A stretch of DNA of 64,000 nt from Glutinoglossum americanum (GCA_020080175.1 JAGHQL010000091.1:1-64000), one strand, 5' to 3'; shown: positions 23,358-34,947, counted from the first letter of the stretch. Notes: generated by a model not told the origin, from the sequence alone. Translations and numbers: made by a program.

Positions 23358-25440
23358 ATGAGTTGGATGGAGTCAAGTGGTAGGCAAACGCACCTCCCCA
23401 GATATAACGCGGCGGGGCTAGCTTTGCTTACTGCTTTCTGTAGACGGTAACGGTTCCGGGTGGAATACTTCCGCAACTACAGCGGGAGCTGAAACTACTG
23501 ATGGCAGCGCAGCTGGCGTTGTTATTGGTGACAGGCCCGACATTGTCTGCCGCAAGTAAGTATCCGTTCGTACTCTAATGTGAGACTTTCTAACAAGAGT
23601 GGGGTGAAGCTGTAACACGGCGGGCCACTTCTCCAGAGACTGCCCTGAGGAGAAAAAGGCCGGGCAGGATGGGCAGAATTCCAATTTTGGTACTGGGTGC
23701 TTCAACTGCGGCGAGGAAGGGTAACTATCAACAGCTTGTACTCAAACACTGCCCTTTTGCTGATGACGAATAGCCATTCTAAGGCAGATTGCACCAACCC
23801 TCATGTCGAAACGCGTACCTGCAAGCACTGCCAGGAGACGGGGCACATTGCCAAAGATTGCCCAACTAAGCCGCCTGTCACCTGTAATAACTGCAAGCAG
23901 GAAGGCCATACTAGGGTCGACTGCAAGAATAACCGCGCTGTGGATTGGAGTGGAATTCCCGAAATGAGCCCTGAAGAAGCCTGGGAAATGCTGAAAACTG
24001 CCAGTGCCGAGCGCGACCTGTTTGACTTCAAGACTGTCAGTGCTCCGAGCGTCTTATAAACATCGACTCTGACTTTCCTCTTGAGCTCGATCTATAAGGA
24101 CTAGGCTAATTGATATTAATAGGCAGTGGCGATTTATGTCAAGGCCCTGCCGGACACTACCTATAAGGACCTCGAGGAGGCTTTCAGGTCCTCCAATTTC
24201 AAGGTGTACCTCATTGCTCTGGTAAGTCACTCTTTCTAAGCAGCAGCTTATTTAGAGACATTTCCTAAACGCCGGTAAATGAATAGGAGAAGGAGGTCAT
24301 CGCGACGAGTACTCTCATGAACCTGCAAGGCAAAATCGACTGCAAATATGCGATCACTTACCAGTTTAGTGCCAACCCTAGGCGTGAGAGTGAAAAGGCT
24401 ACTTGGCCTGCGTCTCCCGGGGAAAATCTCATGCGCTTGGAAGATGCTGGCACTGTCACCGATCGTCACATTCCAATGTGCTCCAACTGTGATCGTAGGT
24501 CTCCTCAGTTCTCTATAGCAATAGTACGGAGCGGTTTCTTACGCGTTGCTCGCCCTAGCAGAGCTCGGACATATTTCTAGGCATTGCACTGAAGAGAAAC
24601 GCGCACCGGTGCGTCCCGAGGTTAAGTGCGTCAACTGCGACGAGGTTGGACATCGTGCCCGTGACTGCCCTCAAGAGCGTAAGCAGCAAGGCGACAATAA
24701 TTGCCGCAACTGCAAGTGAGCTTCTCCGCGGTACCGGACCTTAACTTCCGACAAGTAACTAGCTAATTGTGAGCAGCCAACCTGGCCATAAGGCTGCCGA
24801 GTGCACCGAGCCCCGCTCTGCCGAAGGCGTTGAGTGTAAACGCTGCAAGGAAGGTCTGTAAACCTTGGTGATGACCAACGATGAGAGCGAGTCTCCTGAC
24901 AGGCCTCTATAGTTGGCCACTTTGCTAGGGACTGCCCCAACTCTACCGGTGGTGGTTGGGCTTGCCGTAACTGTGGGTAAGGTATCCCACGGCGGCGTCC
25001 CCACTTCACGAACTTTTGCTGATATCTTTGACAGCCAGGAAGGCCATAAAGCCAGCGATTGCACTGAGCCAAAGAATATGGATCTTGTGAGCTGTCGCAA
25101 TTGCGAGCAGAGTGAGTCCCGAGTAGACATAGACGAGTCTTTTGACTAAATTCAACATTAGCTGGCCATTTCTCTAAAGACTGCCCTCAGCCCAAGGACT
25201 GGAGCAAAGTGACCTGCAATAATTGTGGTCAGAGTAAGCCGTCATGTCCCTAGGCTAGCCAGACTTAATCCTCGTGCTAACTGGCGATTTCTTTTAGACG
25301 GTCACACCGTTAAACGTTGCAAAGAGCCAATCAAGGAGGCTGAAGATGCCGATGTTGCGGGAGCTGGTGATGGCGCTTGGGGCGAGGCATCAGGTGGGGC
25401 TGTTCTCGCTGGCGGCGATTCCGGTGGGGATGGTTGGTAG
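23358..25440 (+). CDS. CnjB-like zinc-knuckle protein with 11 CCHC motifs
   Basis: Twelve exons: 23358-23379, 23444-23555, 23610-23720, 23774-24035, 24123-24221, 24287-24494, 24562-24715, 24777-24853, 24913-24976, 25035-25111, 25162-25233 and 25298-25440, giving 466 residues. Eleven C-x2-C-x4-H-x4-C knuckles are visible, such as CRNCNTAGHFSRDC, CFNCGEEGHSKADC and CNNCGQNGHTVKRC. Such modules bind single-stranded nucleic acid, as in Gis2/CNBP. Four knuckles are followed by an insert of about 135 residues (AVAIYVKALPDTTYKDLEEA, KVYLIALEKEVIA), then seven more and a Gly-rich tail. The arrangement matches fungal proteins annotated as zinc-knuckle CnjB-type factors. Eight knuckles are split by introns. 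The first exon (MSWMESS) is the least certain. Confidence 0.9.
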
Positions 25441-25990
25441 GCCGTATGTGCACCGACGGCAGAGAGAGCAAAATACTTGATACATGCGGTGGACAGATTA
25501 CTTTACCCTCCAGCTCTTGCTCTTTCTGGATGGTTCAGGTGCTCAGATGCAGGCTAGCAATAGGTGGTAGATCTGAGAAATGGTGAAGTTGATGTCTTTA
25601 TACCCGCTTCGTCAACGCCGGAATGGCCCAGGCCTTGGATGGTGGATGGGTAAGGACTTCGCTATACAGAAACAAGGATAGCTCAATAGTAGATAGAATA
25701 GAATCTGCATTTGTGCTCTTCTGCAACCCATAAACCACAAACGAAATTCAACCGAAAGCCCCTCTGCCAAACCAAAAAAAAGAAAAACATGTATGGAGAT
25801 GGTAATGCTATCTAGCCAAATATAAAATTAGAGAGCAAAACATTCTGAACCTTCTTTAGGTTTTGCCACATCTAAACCGCCATGGGTATGTGGCTGGATT
25901 CTCGGTCGACTAGCTTTGATGAAAACCCCCTTTCGCCAGCGGGGTCCCGCAAAGTAAACATATAAAGGGGAGACAACGAAATTCGGACAT
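25441..25990. other. Convergent intergenic region
   Basis: The 3' flanks of the zinc-knuckle gene and of the minus-strand orphan gene. Nothing else was seen. Confidence 0.5.
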
Positions 25991-27212
25991 TTAGGGGTGG
26001 GTAATTCCTGGAAGGCTGCTAGAATCACCGCGCTCAGAACTCTTGCAGGTTGAGGGGTTGGTTTTCGGCGGCGGGGGATCCAAAATAATGTACCGCGGGT
26101 CATCGTTGGGTAATTTCGGCTTATTGACCGTAAGTCCCCGCTCCTTGAAGCAAGACCTGTCTACCTCGGAAAATTCGGTTCGATGCGCCATGGTATTGTA
26201 GAAACCCAATAGCTCCTTCCGGCTAAGTCGTTCTTTCCCCCCTTTAGCCACGACAATGTCGTGATGGAGCTTGCATCTGATTGCAAGATTGGCGTATATG
26301 TCTGTAGAGGTTAGTGTACGGGGCATATTAGCGGCAATGGGCTACTTACTCTGGAGGTAGTATTTGCCGAGAGGGCTGCTTCCATCAACATCCAAAAAGG
26401 GGAGGGTAAAGAAAAACACTTTCAGGAAGTTCTTCTGGTTGAATGAGTTCATAAAATAGTCGTAAAGCACGAGGACATCTTGTGAGCTTGCCATGGAGCC
26501 TTGGGCCATTGCATCTAAGTCCTTGAGCTCGGCGACGTGTGCCTATGGGCTAGTCAATATATGTTTTTTTAGAAAAGGTTCGGATACCCTCACAATCATC
26601 TTGTTAATAGACTTATTCTTCCAGGAGGCAACTCGTATGAGGATCTTCTTCTGAGCTAATTGCCTCTCTTGTGAATGCGGGTCGGTGCCAGCGCCGTACA
26701 CATCGGCCAGAACATCCTTCCACCGCTCATGATTAAAACACAAGAGCATCATCCACCGAGCTGCCTCAATGACCGCCTTGAGGCGCTGCTGACTGGCTGC
26801 GTCGGGTTGTTGCTGTTGCCCCCCATCCTTATACCGTTGGCGCTTCACAGGTTCGTCTGAGGGCTCTCCATGCCGTTTTCCAGTTGCAATTGGGGTGGGC
26901 TCAGGCGGAGTTATGGTGCCACCAGGGCTCTCGCCATCCTCTCGCTTCAAAGCCTAGGGCACCTAGAGTTAGCTGTGTAAGGGCATCTAGAACAATGTCG
27001 CCCTTACCGGTCTTGAGCCTTGATCTGACATTAAACTGGTAAGTGTCTTTGAAATAGTTTAACAAAGATGACTGTACACCCTTGTTTTGGCGCGTACCAG
27101 AAGCGGATGTGTAGAGGCCCTTAACGTTGTGGCGTGGGAGATTTAGCCGTGAGGTGAACGCGCTATGTAGATGCGATTGTATGAGCCGGGGTGGGTCGAG
27201 CGGGAAACGCAA
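25991..27212 (-). CDS. Hypothetical protein, four-exon model, 5' end uncertain
   Basis: I do not recognise the family. The model is exons about 27212-27008, 26940-26594, 26542-26350 and 26301-25991, giving about 351 residues that stay in frame across all joins. Features: an N-terminal part with NYFKDTYQFNVRSRL; a Pro-rich segment with a KRQRY basic patch and a Gln run; a helical part RLKAVIEAARWMMLLCFNHERW; then DVLVLYDYFMNSFNQKNFLKVFFF and IYANLAIRCKLHHDIVVAKG; and a Pro-rich tail. No ATG is found in frame at the 5' end (27212 is a TTG and a stop lies upstream at about 27250), so a further upstream exon is likely. No membrane segment or enzyme motif is visible. Confidence 0.55.
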
Positions 27213-27779
27213 AATACATATGCGAGGCTCCGAAGGGTGTTTCTACTTCGTGGGCTATCTGTAGGGCTGGAGCGTAGAATAGGAACAGGGCGCAAGTAGC
27301 AGGATAAGGGATAAGTGAACAATGCGTGAGTAACGGGGTAGTGAGTTGCAATTGCGGCCTCCTGAGCTGCCTTATCTCGATTTTGCGCCGCTCTCTGGGA
27401 AAGATCCGCTTACTTTGGTTGACTTAAAAAAAAAAGGGGGGGTGGGTATAATTCCTAATGTTGACCCGAAAGTTGAAGAATTGGAGTATTCGGAGGTCCG
27501 ATAGCTTCTAGTTTAGTTTTGAGCCGGCTCCGTAAGTGAATACCCTTCCCAAAGCGGTCAGGTTTTAGGGCAACGCAGTAGGGCACGGTGTCAAGCACCA
27601 GCCTCACATTTTTCCATGAGCAGCGGGTAGTAGATATCCACTACATTTCATTCACACCTCGAGCAACACTTGTCCACTGCTTCACTGCGATCACACCCTA
27701 TTTTGCAATATTGTTTCCTACGCCGCAAATTCCTCATCCCATTGTGCGCTTGCTCTGGGGTTCTCCCTAAGTTGACGCC
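27213..27779. other. Divergent intergenic region
   Basis: This stretch lies between two orphan genes and probably holds the missing first exon of the left gene and both promoters. A poly-A/poly-G junction occurs near 27425-27442. Confidence 0.45.
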
Positions 27780-28919
27780 ATGGTAATGTCAGACGAGATT
27801 AGGGCAGCCGTAATCGAAACTGCCTTCGAGTTGAACGATATTAAGAACGAACGTTGGCAAGACGATGTAACATTGCATAGCGCAGTCGGACACATACGGT
27901 ACACGCGGAAACCATCGAAACCACGTCACCGCGAAGGGACTAGAGATGTGATCTTCGACCCGGTCATTCCAGGAGACGCCCTTACCAATGCAATCAACAT
28001 GGGAGATTCGACGGAAGTCATGTATCGTGAATTCCAGCCAGATTTGACAAGTATCCTTGATAAAAACCTCCCTCTCCTGGATGAAGCGTACGCTGTGCAG
28101 AGCCGCGACTTTATTGCTCAGCAGAATGTTAACTTAACACTTGCTGCGCGTAGTATTAACCACCATATTGCGGGCAACGCATTCGCGGCAATGGCCCACA
28201 ACCGACGAAAGGCAATGATTGCACAGGGGTTACATGATATCAACCGCCAGCAGTCGCGAGAGCGTGTGTTCCGAAATGCTGTGGGCTCTGTCACGGCACC
28301 TCCATCGACCGCGACGGCTGGTAACGCAGCTCGGGCCTCATTCATCTTAGGCTCCCCAATTGGTCATCCCGAGGATGAATCCGCTCCGGAGTTGCATTCC
28401 AGCGGTGACTCGGTAGCATCAGTGGATCCCGTGTGTTCGCTATCACATTCACCTTCTCTATCGTCAGCAGGGACCTTGAATAGTATGATGTCTGGTAGAC
28501 CTGCCCCACAGTCCCATCAGGGGCCTTCAGATATTCCATCAGTGATGATTAATAACGCATCACCTGTTTCACCAACAACTAGCGAATTCTCCCGTCCACA
28601 CATCCACCTTCGGGAATTAACTCGCCTCTCCATGCTTGTTGACTTGGACTCGGCGTCAAAAGGCGATGAAAGCGGAACGACCAGATCTCTGACTGGAGAT
28701 CTAAGGCCGGAGTCGCCCAAACCAATGTCAATTCGTCAGCGCCAGGAGATGGTCCGCGCTAGGCTTGCGTCAAGTCTGGGACAGGTTGGCGATGCACCCG
28801 TCGTAGAGGCGGAAGCGGATACTAGGGATATCGCCGAAGGCGGCAATGGCGGGAAGCGGAAAAGGGGGAGTTGGTGGAGTTGGTTGATAGCATGTTTCGG
28901 CAGTCGGAAGGGGTTGTGA
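27780..28919 (+). CDS. Hypothetical protein, single exon
   Basis: An uninterrupted frame of 379 residues of unknown family. The first 190 residues look folded: DEIRAAVIETAFELNDIKNE, GTRDVIFDPVIPGDALTNAI, EFQPDLTSILDKNLPLLDEA, then a long helix with MAHNRRKAMIAQGLHDINRQ. The second half is Ser/Pro-rich and disordered. The C-terminus is distinctive: a KRKRG basic patch followed by WWSWLIACFGSRKGL. That could be an amphipathic or lipid-modified membrane anchor (inference; the single Cys is a possible acylation site). Methionine at 27780 is the first of the frame. An in-frame ATG at 27786 gives MSDEIRA. The length and base composition fit a real gene. Confidence 0.65.
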   Translation: MVMSDEIRAAVIETAFELNDIKNERWQDDVTLHSAVGHIRYTRKPSKPRHREGTRDVIFDPVIPGDALTNAINMGDSTEVMYREFQPDLTSILDKNLPLLDEAYAVQSRDFIAQQNVNLTLAARSINHHIAGNAFAAMAHNRRKAMIAQGLHDINRQQSRERVFRNAVGSVTAPPSTATAGNAARASFILGSPIGHPEDESAPELHSSGDSVASVDPVCSLSHSPSLSSAGTLNSMMSGRPAPQSHQGPSDIPSVMINNASPVSPTTSEFSRPHIHLRELTRLSMLVDLDSASKGDESGTTRSLTGDLRPESPKPMSIRQRQEMVRARLASSLGQVGDAPVVEAEADTRDIAEGGNGGKRKRGSWWSWLIACFGSRKGL

Positions 28920-29045
28920 GGGAGAAAGGAGCTGCAGTGGTAATGCCGGTGTGAAGTAAGGTAAATGAGTACCAATAGGTCACTACATGGGTTAATCTCT
29001 AACACGCCACCATTCCTTCAATAGTATACATAAATTGGGCTCGTC

Positions 29046-29638
29046 TCATCGTCGTGCCGCGCCAGGTTTCGGCTTCCACATCTCAGGCTGCCACTGCTCA
29101 CTCGGGCCTCTGCCTTTTGATACTCCTTTGGCCTCAGCCTCACTTCCGGCCACAGTTTCCATCCCTCGCTCTTTCGATGCTTCGGTACCCCCGGCCTCAG
29201 TTCTTGGATCTTCTGGTGCTGTTGCGGGGTTTGACTGGACGCTTGGCTTCCTGAGGAGGCTGGGCTTGTTCTCCCATCTCTCATCCGCTAGGCGGGCAAG
29301 TTTTTTGATGTTTTGAAGCCGGGCGACGTCTTGCTGTTGCTCGGCGATTGATGGCGGCATATCTCGGACTTGCCGAAGCCATTGATGCCATTGCGCTACT
29401 CATTAGTCAGTTTTGTTTCCCCGCGCCCGGTCAGAGAGGCCAATAGATAGAGCAGTCTGGGAGAAATCCGTACGCGAAATTCTAACTTCCGAATGGTAGA
29501 TTGGGTTTTTATATTTGACTATTCTCCGAAACCGATTTCCGTTCAGATGGTCTTTGAATTCCCAAAACGTATTCCCTGAGAGATCCATGCCTTGGATAGT
29601 CAGTACACAAAGCCACGTTTACCTCTAAACCAGAACAT
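29046..29638 (-). CDS. Complex I assembly factor NDUFAF2 (NDUFA12 family)
   Basis: Three exons: 29638-29623, 29590-29474 and 29395-29046, giving 160 residues. NDUFAF2 (B17.2L) is a mitochondrial assembly factor paralogous to complex I subunit NDUFA12. The conserved order is visible after splicing: GMDLSGNTFWEF, RRIVKYKNP, SPQWHQWLRQVR across intron 2, and SIAEQQQDVARLQNIKKLA followed by ADERWENKPSLL. The end EQWQPEMWKPKPG is also family-typical. Intron 2 joins TCG-C to CG-CAA, restoring the SPQWH motif. The N-terminus MFWFRG is short; the frame upstream has a stop, so a longer presequence would need another exon. The C-terminal half has a low-complexity Glu/Ala/Gly insert. Confidence 0.88.
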
Positions 29639-30253
29639 TTCCACAATACATCAGGAGAGCAAGTGGGATTAGAAGGTATTCGGATGGTATGCGTAGATAT
29701 ATTGTGAGGTACTTGATTCAGAGTATTAAATAGAAGGGAAAGGTGGTAGAGTTGGCATTTTGGTTAAAAGTTAAGACATTAGGGGATTGACAACGAGCAA
29801 CGAATCATCATACCAGCTAGAAACCGTCTGCGCCACGGCAACCTCATGGATTTCCACCTTACCCAAAGCGACTTCACAGAGTTTTTTGTTAGAAAAGCCA
29901 TAGTATAAGGACTTTGGTGATTTCTTCATCGGGAATGGGCTTTCGCAGCGGGAGATGTTTGATGGTCGTCTCGAGAAACCTTCAGCCACAACTCACCGCC
30001 ACAGGAGACGTCACCCCGCCGATCACTCTTTTTGGATTTATGTCGGAGCGGAATGCTGTGAGAATCAACTTACAACCCAATACCTCAAAATTACCCGAAT
30101 CGAATTTACGGCACTCCTCCAATCAGATAATTTAGGTAGAGATTTGGACCTTTTCATCTAAGGCTTTGGTTCCAGCCCAAAACGCGCTGCGAAATTGATC
30201 ACCCCCACAACTGAATCATACGCTCCTTGGACCAGGCGTCCGCACTGGTCATT
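29639..30253. other. Divergent intergenic region
   Basis: Upstream region shared by NDUFAF2 (minus strand) and the calponin-repeat gene (plus strand). A minus-strand 72-codon frame at 29771-29989 is present but unconvincing. Confidence 0.5.
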
Positions 30254-32450
30254 ATGGCCTCCGTCTCATCTCTTGATAGGGACCTACGAAGTCTACGACT
30301 ATCAAAATACACGCCACAAGCCGCAAATGAGGTACGCGAATGGATTGAAGAAGTATTGGGAGAGCGGCTTCCTGGTGGAGATTTGCTTGAGGGGCTGCGG
30401 GGAGGGATTGCACTTTGCAAGTAGGTGTTCGGATGTTTCCATTAACCGCCAGCAATATGTGCCCATATGGCCTCGGGCGGGTTGGCCAATGGATCTCTGT
30501 AAACTAGGCTCTAATTTTCCGCATAGGCTTGTCAATCTCGTCCTTCCGCCGCCGGGTGTCAAATATAAAGCCTCCTCCATGCCGTTTATCCAAATGGAGA
30601 ACATTTCTCATTTCCTCCGCGCCGCCCAAGAGCCTCCGTTGAACTTACAGCCGCACGATGTATTTCTTACTGTCGACCTATATGAGGCGAAAGACCCTGC
30701 ACAAGTTCTTCAATGCCTCGGTGCATTCAGTCGTGTGGCACATACGCTTGATCCTTTGCGCTTTAAACGCAGTATTGGGCAAAGGCCACGCAATGAATTG
30801 AGTCCTCAAGGCACAGGGACGAGTAACGGCGGCTACGGAGGTGGATTCACCATTGGGAGGGGTAGGGGTGTTTCGAGTGCAAGCCAAGGCAGTTCAACGT
30901 TTAACCCCATATCGCGGCCTGCCGCGACGGGAACCTTAACCCCGTCTTTGACTGGTGGCTCTAATGCATCTAAGTCCAATGGTGGAGGTGCTGTTTCTCC
31001 TAGAGGATCGGTGAGTAGTTGGAGCAAAAAGAGCGACGAGGGCGCTACTGCGCCTGCTTGGAATATTCACCAATATGGCTACATGGGTGGAGCTAGTCAA
31101 GGGAACCAAGGGATTTCGTTTGGAGGCAGGCGCCAGATCACTACACCCGCTCCTTCTATCCCTAGTTTTACAGAGAAGCAACGTAGAAGACAAGAGGAGG
31201 AGGCTGAGATGGAGCGGCTCCGAGCTGCTGCAGAGGAAGCAGAATATAAGAGACGAGCAGAGCGGGAGGCGGAGGAGGAGCGCCAGAGACTTAAAGAAGA
31301 GCAAGCATGGGAGGAGGAGACAAAGCAGCAACGCGAAAGAGAGAAACGGGAAGCTGAAGAAGAGAAGCGTCGTTGGGAGGCCGAAGAGAGAAAGTGGAGA
31401 GAGGATGAAGAGGTGAGAGTTAGGGAAGAAAAGCAGGCTGAGGCTAGGCTAGAGAAAGAGAGACAACGGAAGAGATCGGGAAGCGATGTCCGTTTAAAGG
31501 GCCAGTTTCTGAGCCAATATCAGGTTGAGCAGACTCGCAAGTCCCGGAGTGGAAATGGTGAGAGTATTGAACAGGTACAGGAACGCGAGAGGATCCGTGA
31601 GCTGGAGTGGGAGCTCCAAAAGGCTAGGGAGAGAGAAAAGCAGTATCAACTAGAGCGAGAACAGCGAATGAAGGCCGACATTGCCAAAGAGCGGCGGGCC
31701 ATGGAAGAGCATGACTTCGTTATGCGACAGAAAGAAGAAGATCAAAAGTCCCGACCCACCAGCCGAAATCGAGTAAGGGAGCCCTCTCATCTTCGGAAGG
31801 ACAGTGAAGACTCCTGGCAAGGTGGTGAGAAAGAGTATTTTCGACGAGAGTGGGGTAAACACCACTCCGAACCTTTTAGCAGTTCGCCACATCACCCTCA
31901 TAGTCAAAATCAAACCGAAGACGCCGCTCTGTTACCGGATCGCCCACTTCCCGAGACAATTCCAGTACGCGTGAAGACGAACAACACTGGCCCGTCATCC
32001 CGGCCGTTACCAGATCCAGCATCCTATATGCCGCCCGGTAATCGCACCGATCGATTCCTAGCAACGAACCAGCCTCCACCTAAGGAAAAGCCTAATACGC
32101 ATTTTCCGAGTGAACTGAGCTTTGACTCTGCCGCCGAACGTCACGCTGAAAACTCCCGCCGTGAAGCCTCTACCGCTAAGACTAAAGCTGGCGGATGGGC
32201 TTCGAAGTCTCTTCTGGAGCGCGAGATGGAGCGTGAGAGGCAGCGGCAGCAGGAATGGGAGGAGTCTCAGAAAGCAACACAAGAAGCTGCGCAGAGGGGT
32301 ATTGGAAAGGGAACTAAGGAGGGGCAAGTAGGCGAAGGAGGTGCATGGGATGTTAGTCAGTACGGGTGGACTGGCGGGGATAGCCAAAACAGAGGTGGGG
32401 TAGCCTTTGGTGGAAGGAGACAGATCATTGGACCCCGGCCTCCTCCGTAG
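30254..32450 (+). CDS. CH-domain protein with two calponin repeats and a long charged helix (SCP1/transgelin-related)
   Basis: Two exons: 30254-30420 and 30527-32450, giving 696 residues. An N-terminal single calponin-homology domain (EVREWIEEVLGERL, LRGGIALCKLVNLVLPPPGVKY, MENISHFLRAAQ, DVFLTVDLYEAKDPAQVLQC) predicts actin binding. A Gly/Ser-rich linker leads to a calponin-like repeat (WNIHQYGYMGGASQ, ISFGGRRQI). A second repeat lies at the extreme C-terminus (WDVSQYGWTGGDSQ, VAFGGRRQII). Between them are about 240 residues of Glu/Arg/Lys-rich sequence predicted as a long single helix or coiled coil, plus Pro-rich spacers. Yeast Scp1 is about 200 residues, so this is a much longer filamentous-fungal form. 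The start at 30254 is needed for the CH domain. Confidence 0.88.
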
Positions 32451-32767
32451 TAATCAGGGGTTTTTTTTGTAATCCTCTGGGCAGTGGTGGTCTTTTCAAT
32501 GTTTTAGGAGTCTTGGTATCTTTTATTCTCCGTCACCTAGGTTTGCTACTCTAAGCTGGCGTGAGAATCAAAATAAAGTATTGTTCATAGGTTTATAATC
32601 TGGAAGGTTGAGGCCAGCATTTGTCTGTTTTCCGGCACGTGATGGCGTCCACCGAATTCGCTTGTGGTTGGCTGCTATAATCTTCCACGTCGTGCATAAT
32701 TCAAAAATCCCCTTTTGCAACGCCCTCAGCTCAACGTTTTTCCACTCGCATCGGGTTTTAAACAACC

Positions 32768-33665
32768 ATGACTTCAACGACACGATCACGGCCATCCTCG
32801 CTGCTCTCATTGATCCTTAACTTCATCCTACTCCTAATAACTTTACCTTTGTCATCCGCACTGAAGTTCGACCTCCAGGCCTACCCGAAAGGACACCACT
32901 CTCAACGATGTATCCGGAATTTCGTAGCGAAGGATACACTGGTTGTGGTCACAGCTGTAGTTAGTGGTACAAAAGGGGATGGGCAGGTGGTCAACATACA
33001 TGTGAGTTTGCTATGAGCTCACGATGGAGGTGGATAATTTATGTTCGCATGTTACTAATCAATATTTGAACAGATCAAAGACGCTGTAGGGAATGACTAT
33101 GGCCGTCCGCGTGACGTTATCGGGGAATCGAGAATGGCATTCACGTCTCATGCCGATTCAGCCTTCGATGTCTGCTTTGAAAATATTCTTACCAGTTGTG
33201 CGTTTCCTACCACTGCTCGGAACGAGATCCTCTGCTATGCCGTTAAAATTTCTGTTACTGACCCTCCTTATCATTATAGCTTCACCAGTTATGAACCCTA
33301 CTCGACACATTGAACTCGATATTGACATCGGCGCCGACGCTCGCGATTGGTCGGCTATCCAGGCCGCTGAGAAGCTCAAGCCCGTTGAGACTGAACTTCG
33401 CCGCATAGAAGAGCTGGTCGGCGAGATTGTGAGCGAGATGGAGTATCTGCGCTCGCGTGAGCAGAAGCTGAGAGACACGAACGAGAGCACCAATGAGAGA
33501 GTCAAATGGTTCGCTTATGGGACGATGGGTATGCTCATAGGGCTAGGGGCATGGCAAGTCATATATTTGAGAGCCTATTTCAGGTAAGTTATGGTTGAGA
33601 TGGGGATATCTAAGTCCTATCTATTTACTGATATGTTGGTGTGCAGGTCAAAACATCTCATTTAG
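32768..33665 (+). CDS. ERV25: p24-family COPII cargo receptor Erv25
   Basis: Four exons: 32768-33001, 33074-33194, 33280-33583 and 33647-33665, giving 225 residues. p24 proteins cycle between ER and Golgi and help package GPI-anchored cargo. Seen here: a signal peptide ([20 protein letters not shown]), then a GOLD domain with the conserved Cys pair ([10 protein letters not shown] and [10 protein letters not shown]). The membrane-proximal coiled coil runs [25 protein letters not shown]. The transmembrane helix is [20 protein letters not shown], and the cytosolic tail RAYFRSKHLI carries the FF/YF-type COPII signal. The 19-nt last exon supplies the tail end. The motif [18 protein letters not shown] is characteristic of Erv25/p24-delta members. 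Confidence 0.93.
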
Positions 33666-34156
33666 AATGATTGTAGCCTGTCTTGAACGATTGACAATGA
33701 AGCAGGCGCTTCTTCCTTCTACTCGCTGAGGCGTGGCCTCAATTCATATACTCTAATCTCTTTTTTAGCTCTTTGGTTTGAGGTTACCTTAGGTGAGGTC
33801 CGGTATGCGTAGAACTGTACATATATAACATTAAAGACATTGCCACAACATTTCGAGATTAAAAGAATACTCATATGTCCATAGTAACTCATCGGCATAC
33901 TTCATTATGGTGTTTCCGCTTTCTCCGAGGATCTTTCCGTCTCATAAATATGAGTCCCTACGATACCCATGATACCTGTGGTCTGCGGTAGAATAGTCTA
34001 GAATGGCGACCGCGATCCTTTCGAATAATTAATGGAATTGCATGGCCATAACATTTCCTTCACTAGCTCTTGATAGCCGAGGGTGCTCATAAATTCGAGA
34101 TGCCCTACCACATCCCTCAATTAAGTATCGCCACCTATGGGACCGTGATTGTCCAA
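33666..34156. other. Intergenic between ERV25 and SDH5
   Basis: A tandem, plus-strand arrangement. The frame of the SDH5 first exon is open from 34070, but the presequence-like start at 34157 is preferred. No other gene was seen. Confidence 0.5.
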
Positions 34157-34947
34157 ATGTCTACTGCACGAGCTGTGTTCCACTATACACGGCCATCTCT
34201 TACTCTCAAACACCTAGTGGCAACTTCGGTATTCCATCGCCTCGCATGCAATGATCGTGAGCGCGACATGGTGTCAAAACACCTTAACCCACATCTAGCA
34301 AATGCCATGCCGGCCAATAGAGGCGAGTTGGAGGTTGGCGAGATGGACGGTGGGAAATTTAAAATCGAGCCCTTGAGAAGGACTGGTGAAGATGCTGCTA
34401 CTATGAGGGCTAGGCTACTGTGTAAGATTACAATTTCTAGCATCACAAATGGCTTGCTAACAGTGGGCTAGATCAATCTCGAAAACGTGGTATCTTAGAA
34501 TCTGATCTCCTTCTCTCCACCTTTGCAGATGCCTATCTCCCCACGATGAGTCTCGAACAACTCCAGCAGTACGACCGCTTCCTCGACGAGAATGACTGGG
34601 ATATTTACTATTGGGTGACCCAGGAACCGTTACCCACAACCCAGGAGACCACTGGAGAAGGGTTACGGATGATATCATATGTGAGCGCTCAGGAAATGGA
34701 ACTGAAAGATAAACCGTCGCCAAACGCTGGACACTCGGGTGAGTGGGCCCAAACAGTGGGGACGTTCAAGCCGGCATATCGCCCCGTGCCCGCACGGTGG
34801 AGGGATAGCGAGATCTTAAGCCGGTTAAGGGAGCACGTCATCCAGAAGTCTGCGGGAGGTGCGGATGAGGGGGAGGCGCAAGGTATTAGGGGCGTCGGCG
34901 GGGGTGGACTAGGAAGAATGCCCGAAGTTAGACGCTTCGAGCCTTAG
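34157..34947 (+). CDS. SDH5: Succinate dehydrogenase assembly factor 2 (Sdh5/SDHAF2, SdhE family)
   Basis: Two exons, 34157-34421 and 34472-34947, give 246 residues. Sdh5 promotes covalent flavinylation of the SDH flavoprotein in the mitochondrial matrix. The N-terminus ([20 protein letters not shown]) is a plausible presequence. The SdhE core is clear after splicing: [51 protein letters not shown]. The RGILESD stretch is the RGxxE motif needed for flavinylation. The 50-nt intron falls in the Tyr codon of LLYQSRKRG. A C-terminal extension of about 100 residues ending in a Gly-rich segment is longer than in the yeast protein. Confidence 0.92.

Noticed and set aside
29771-29989. 72-codon minus-strand frame upstream of NDUFAF2
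   Set aside because: No family features and it lies in a divergent promoter. It could be leader sequence.
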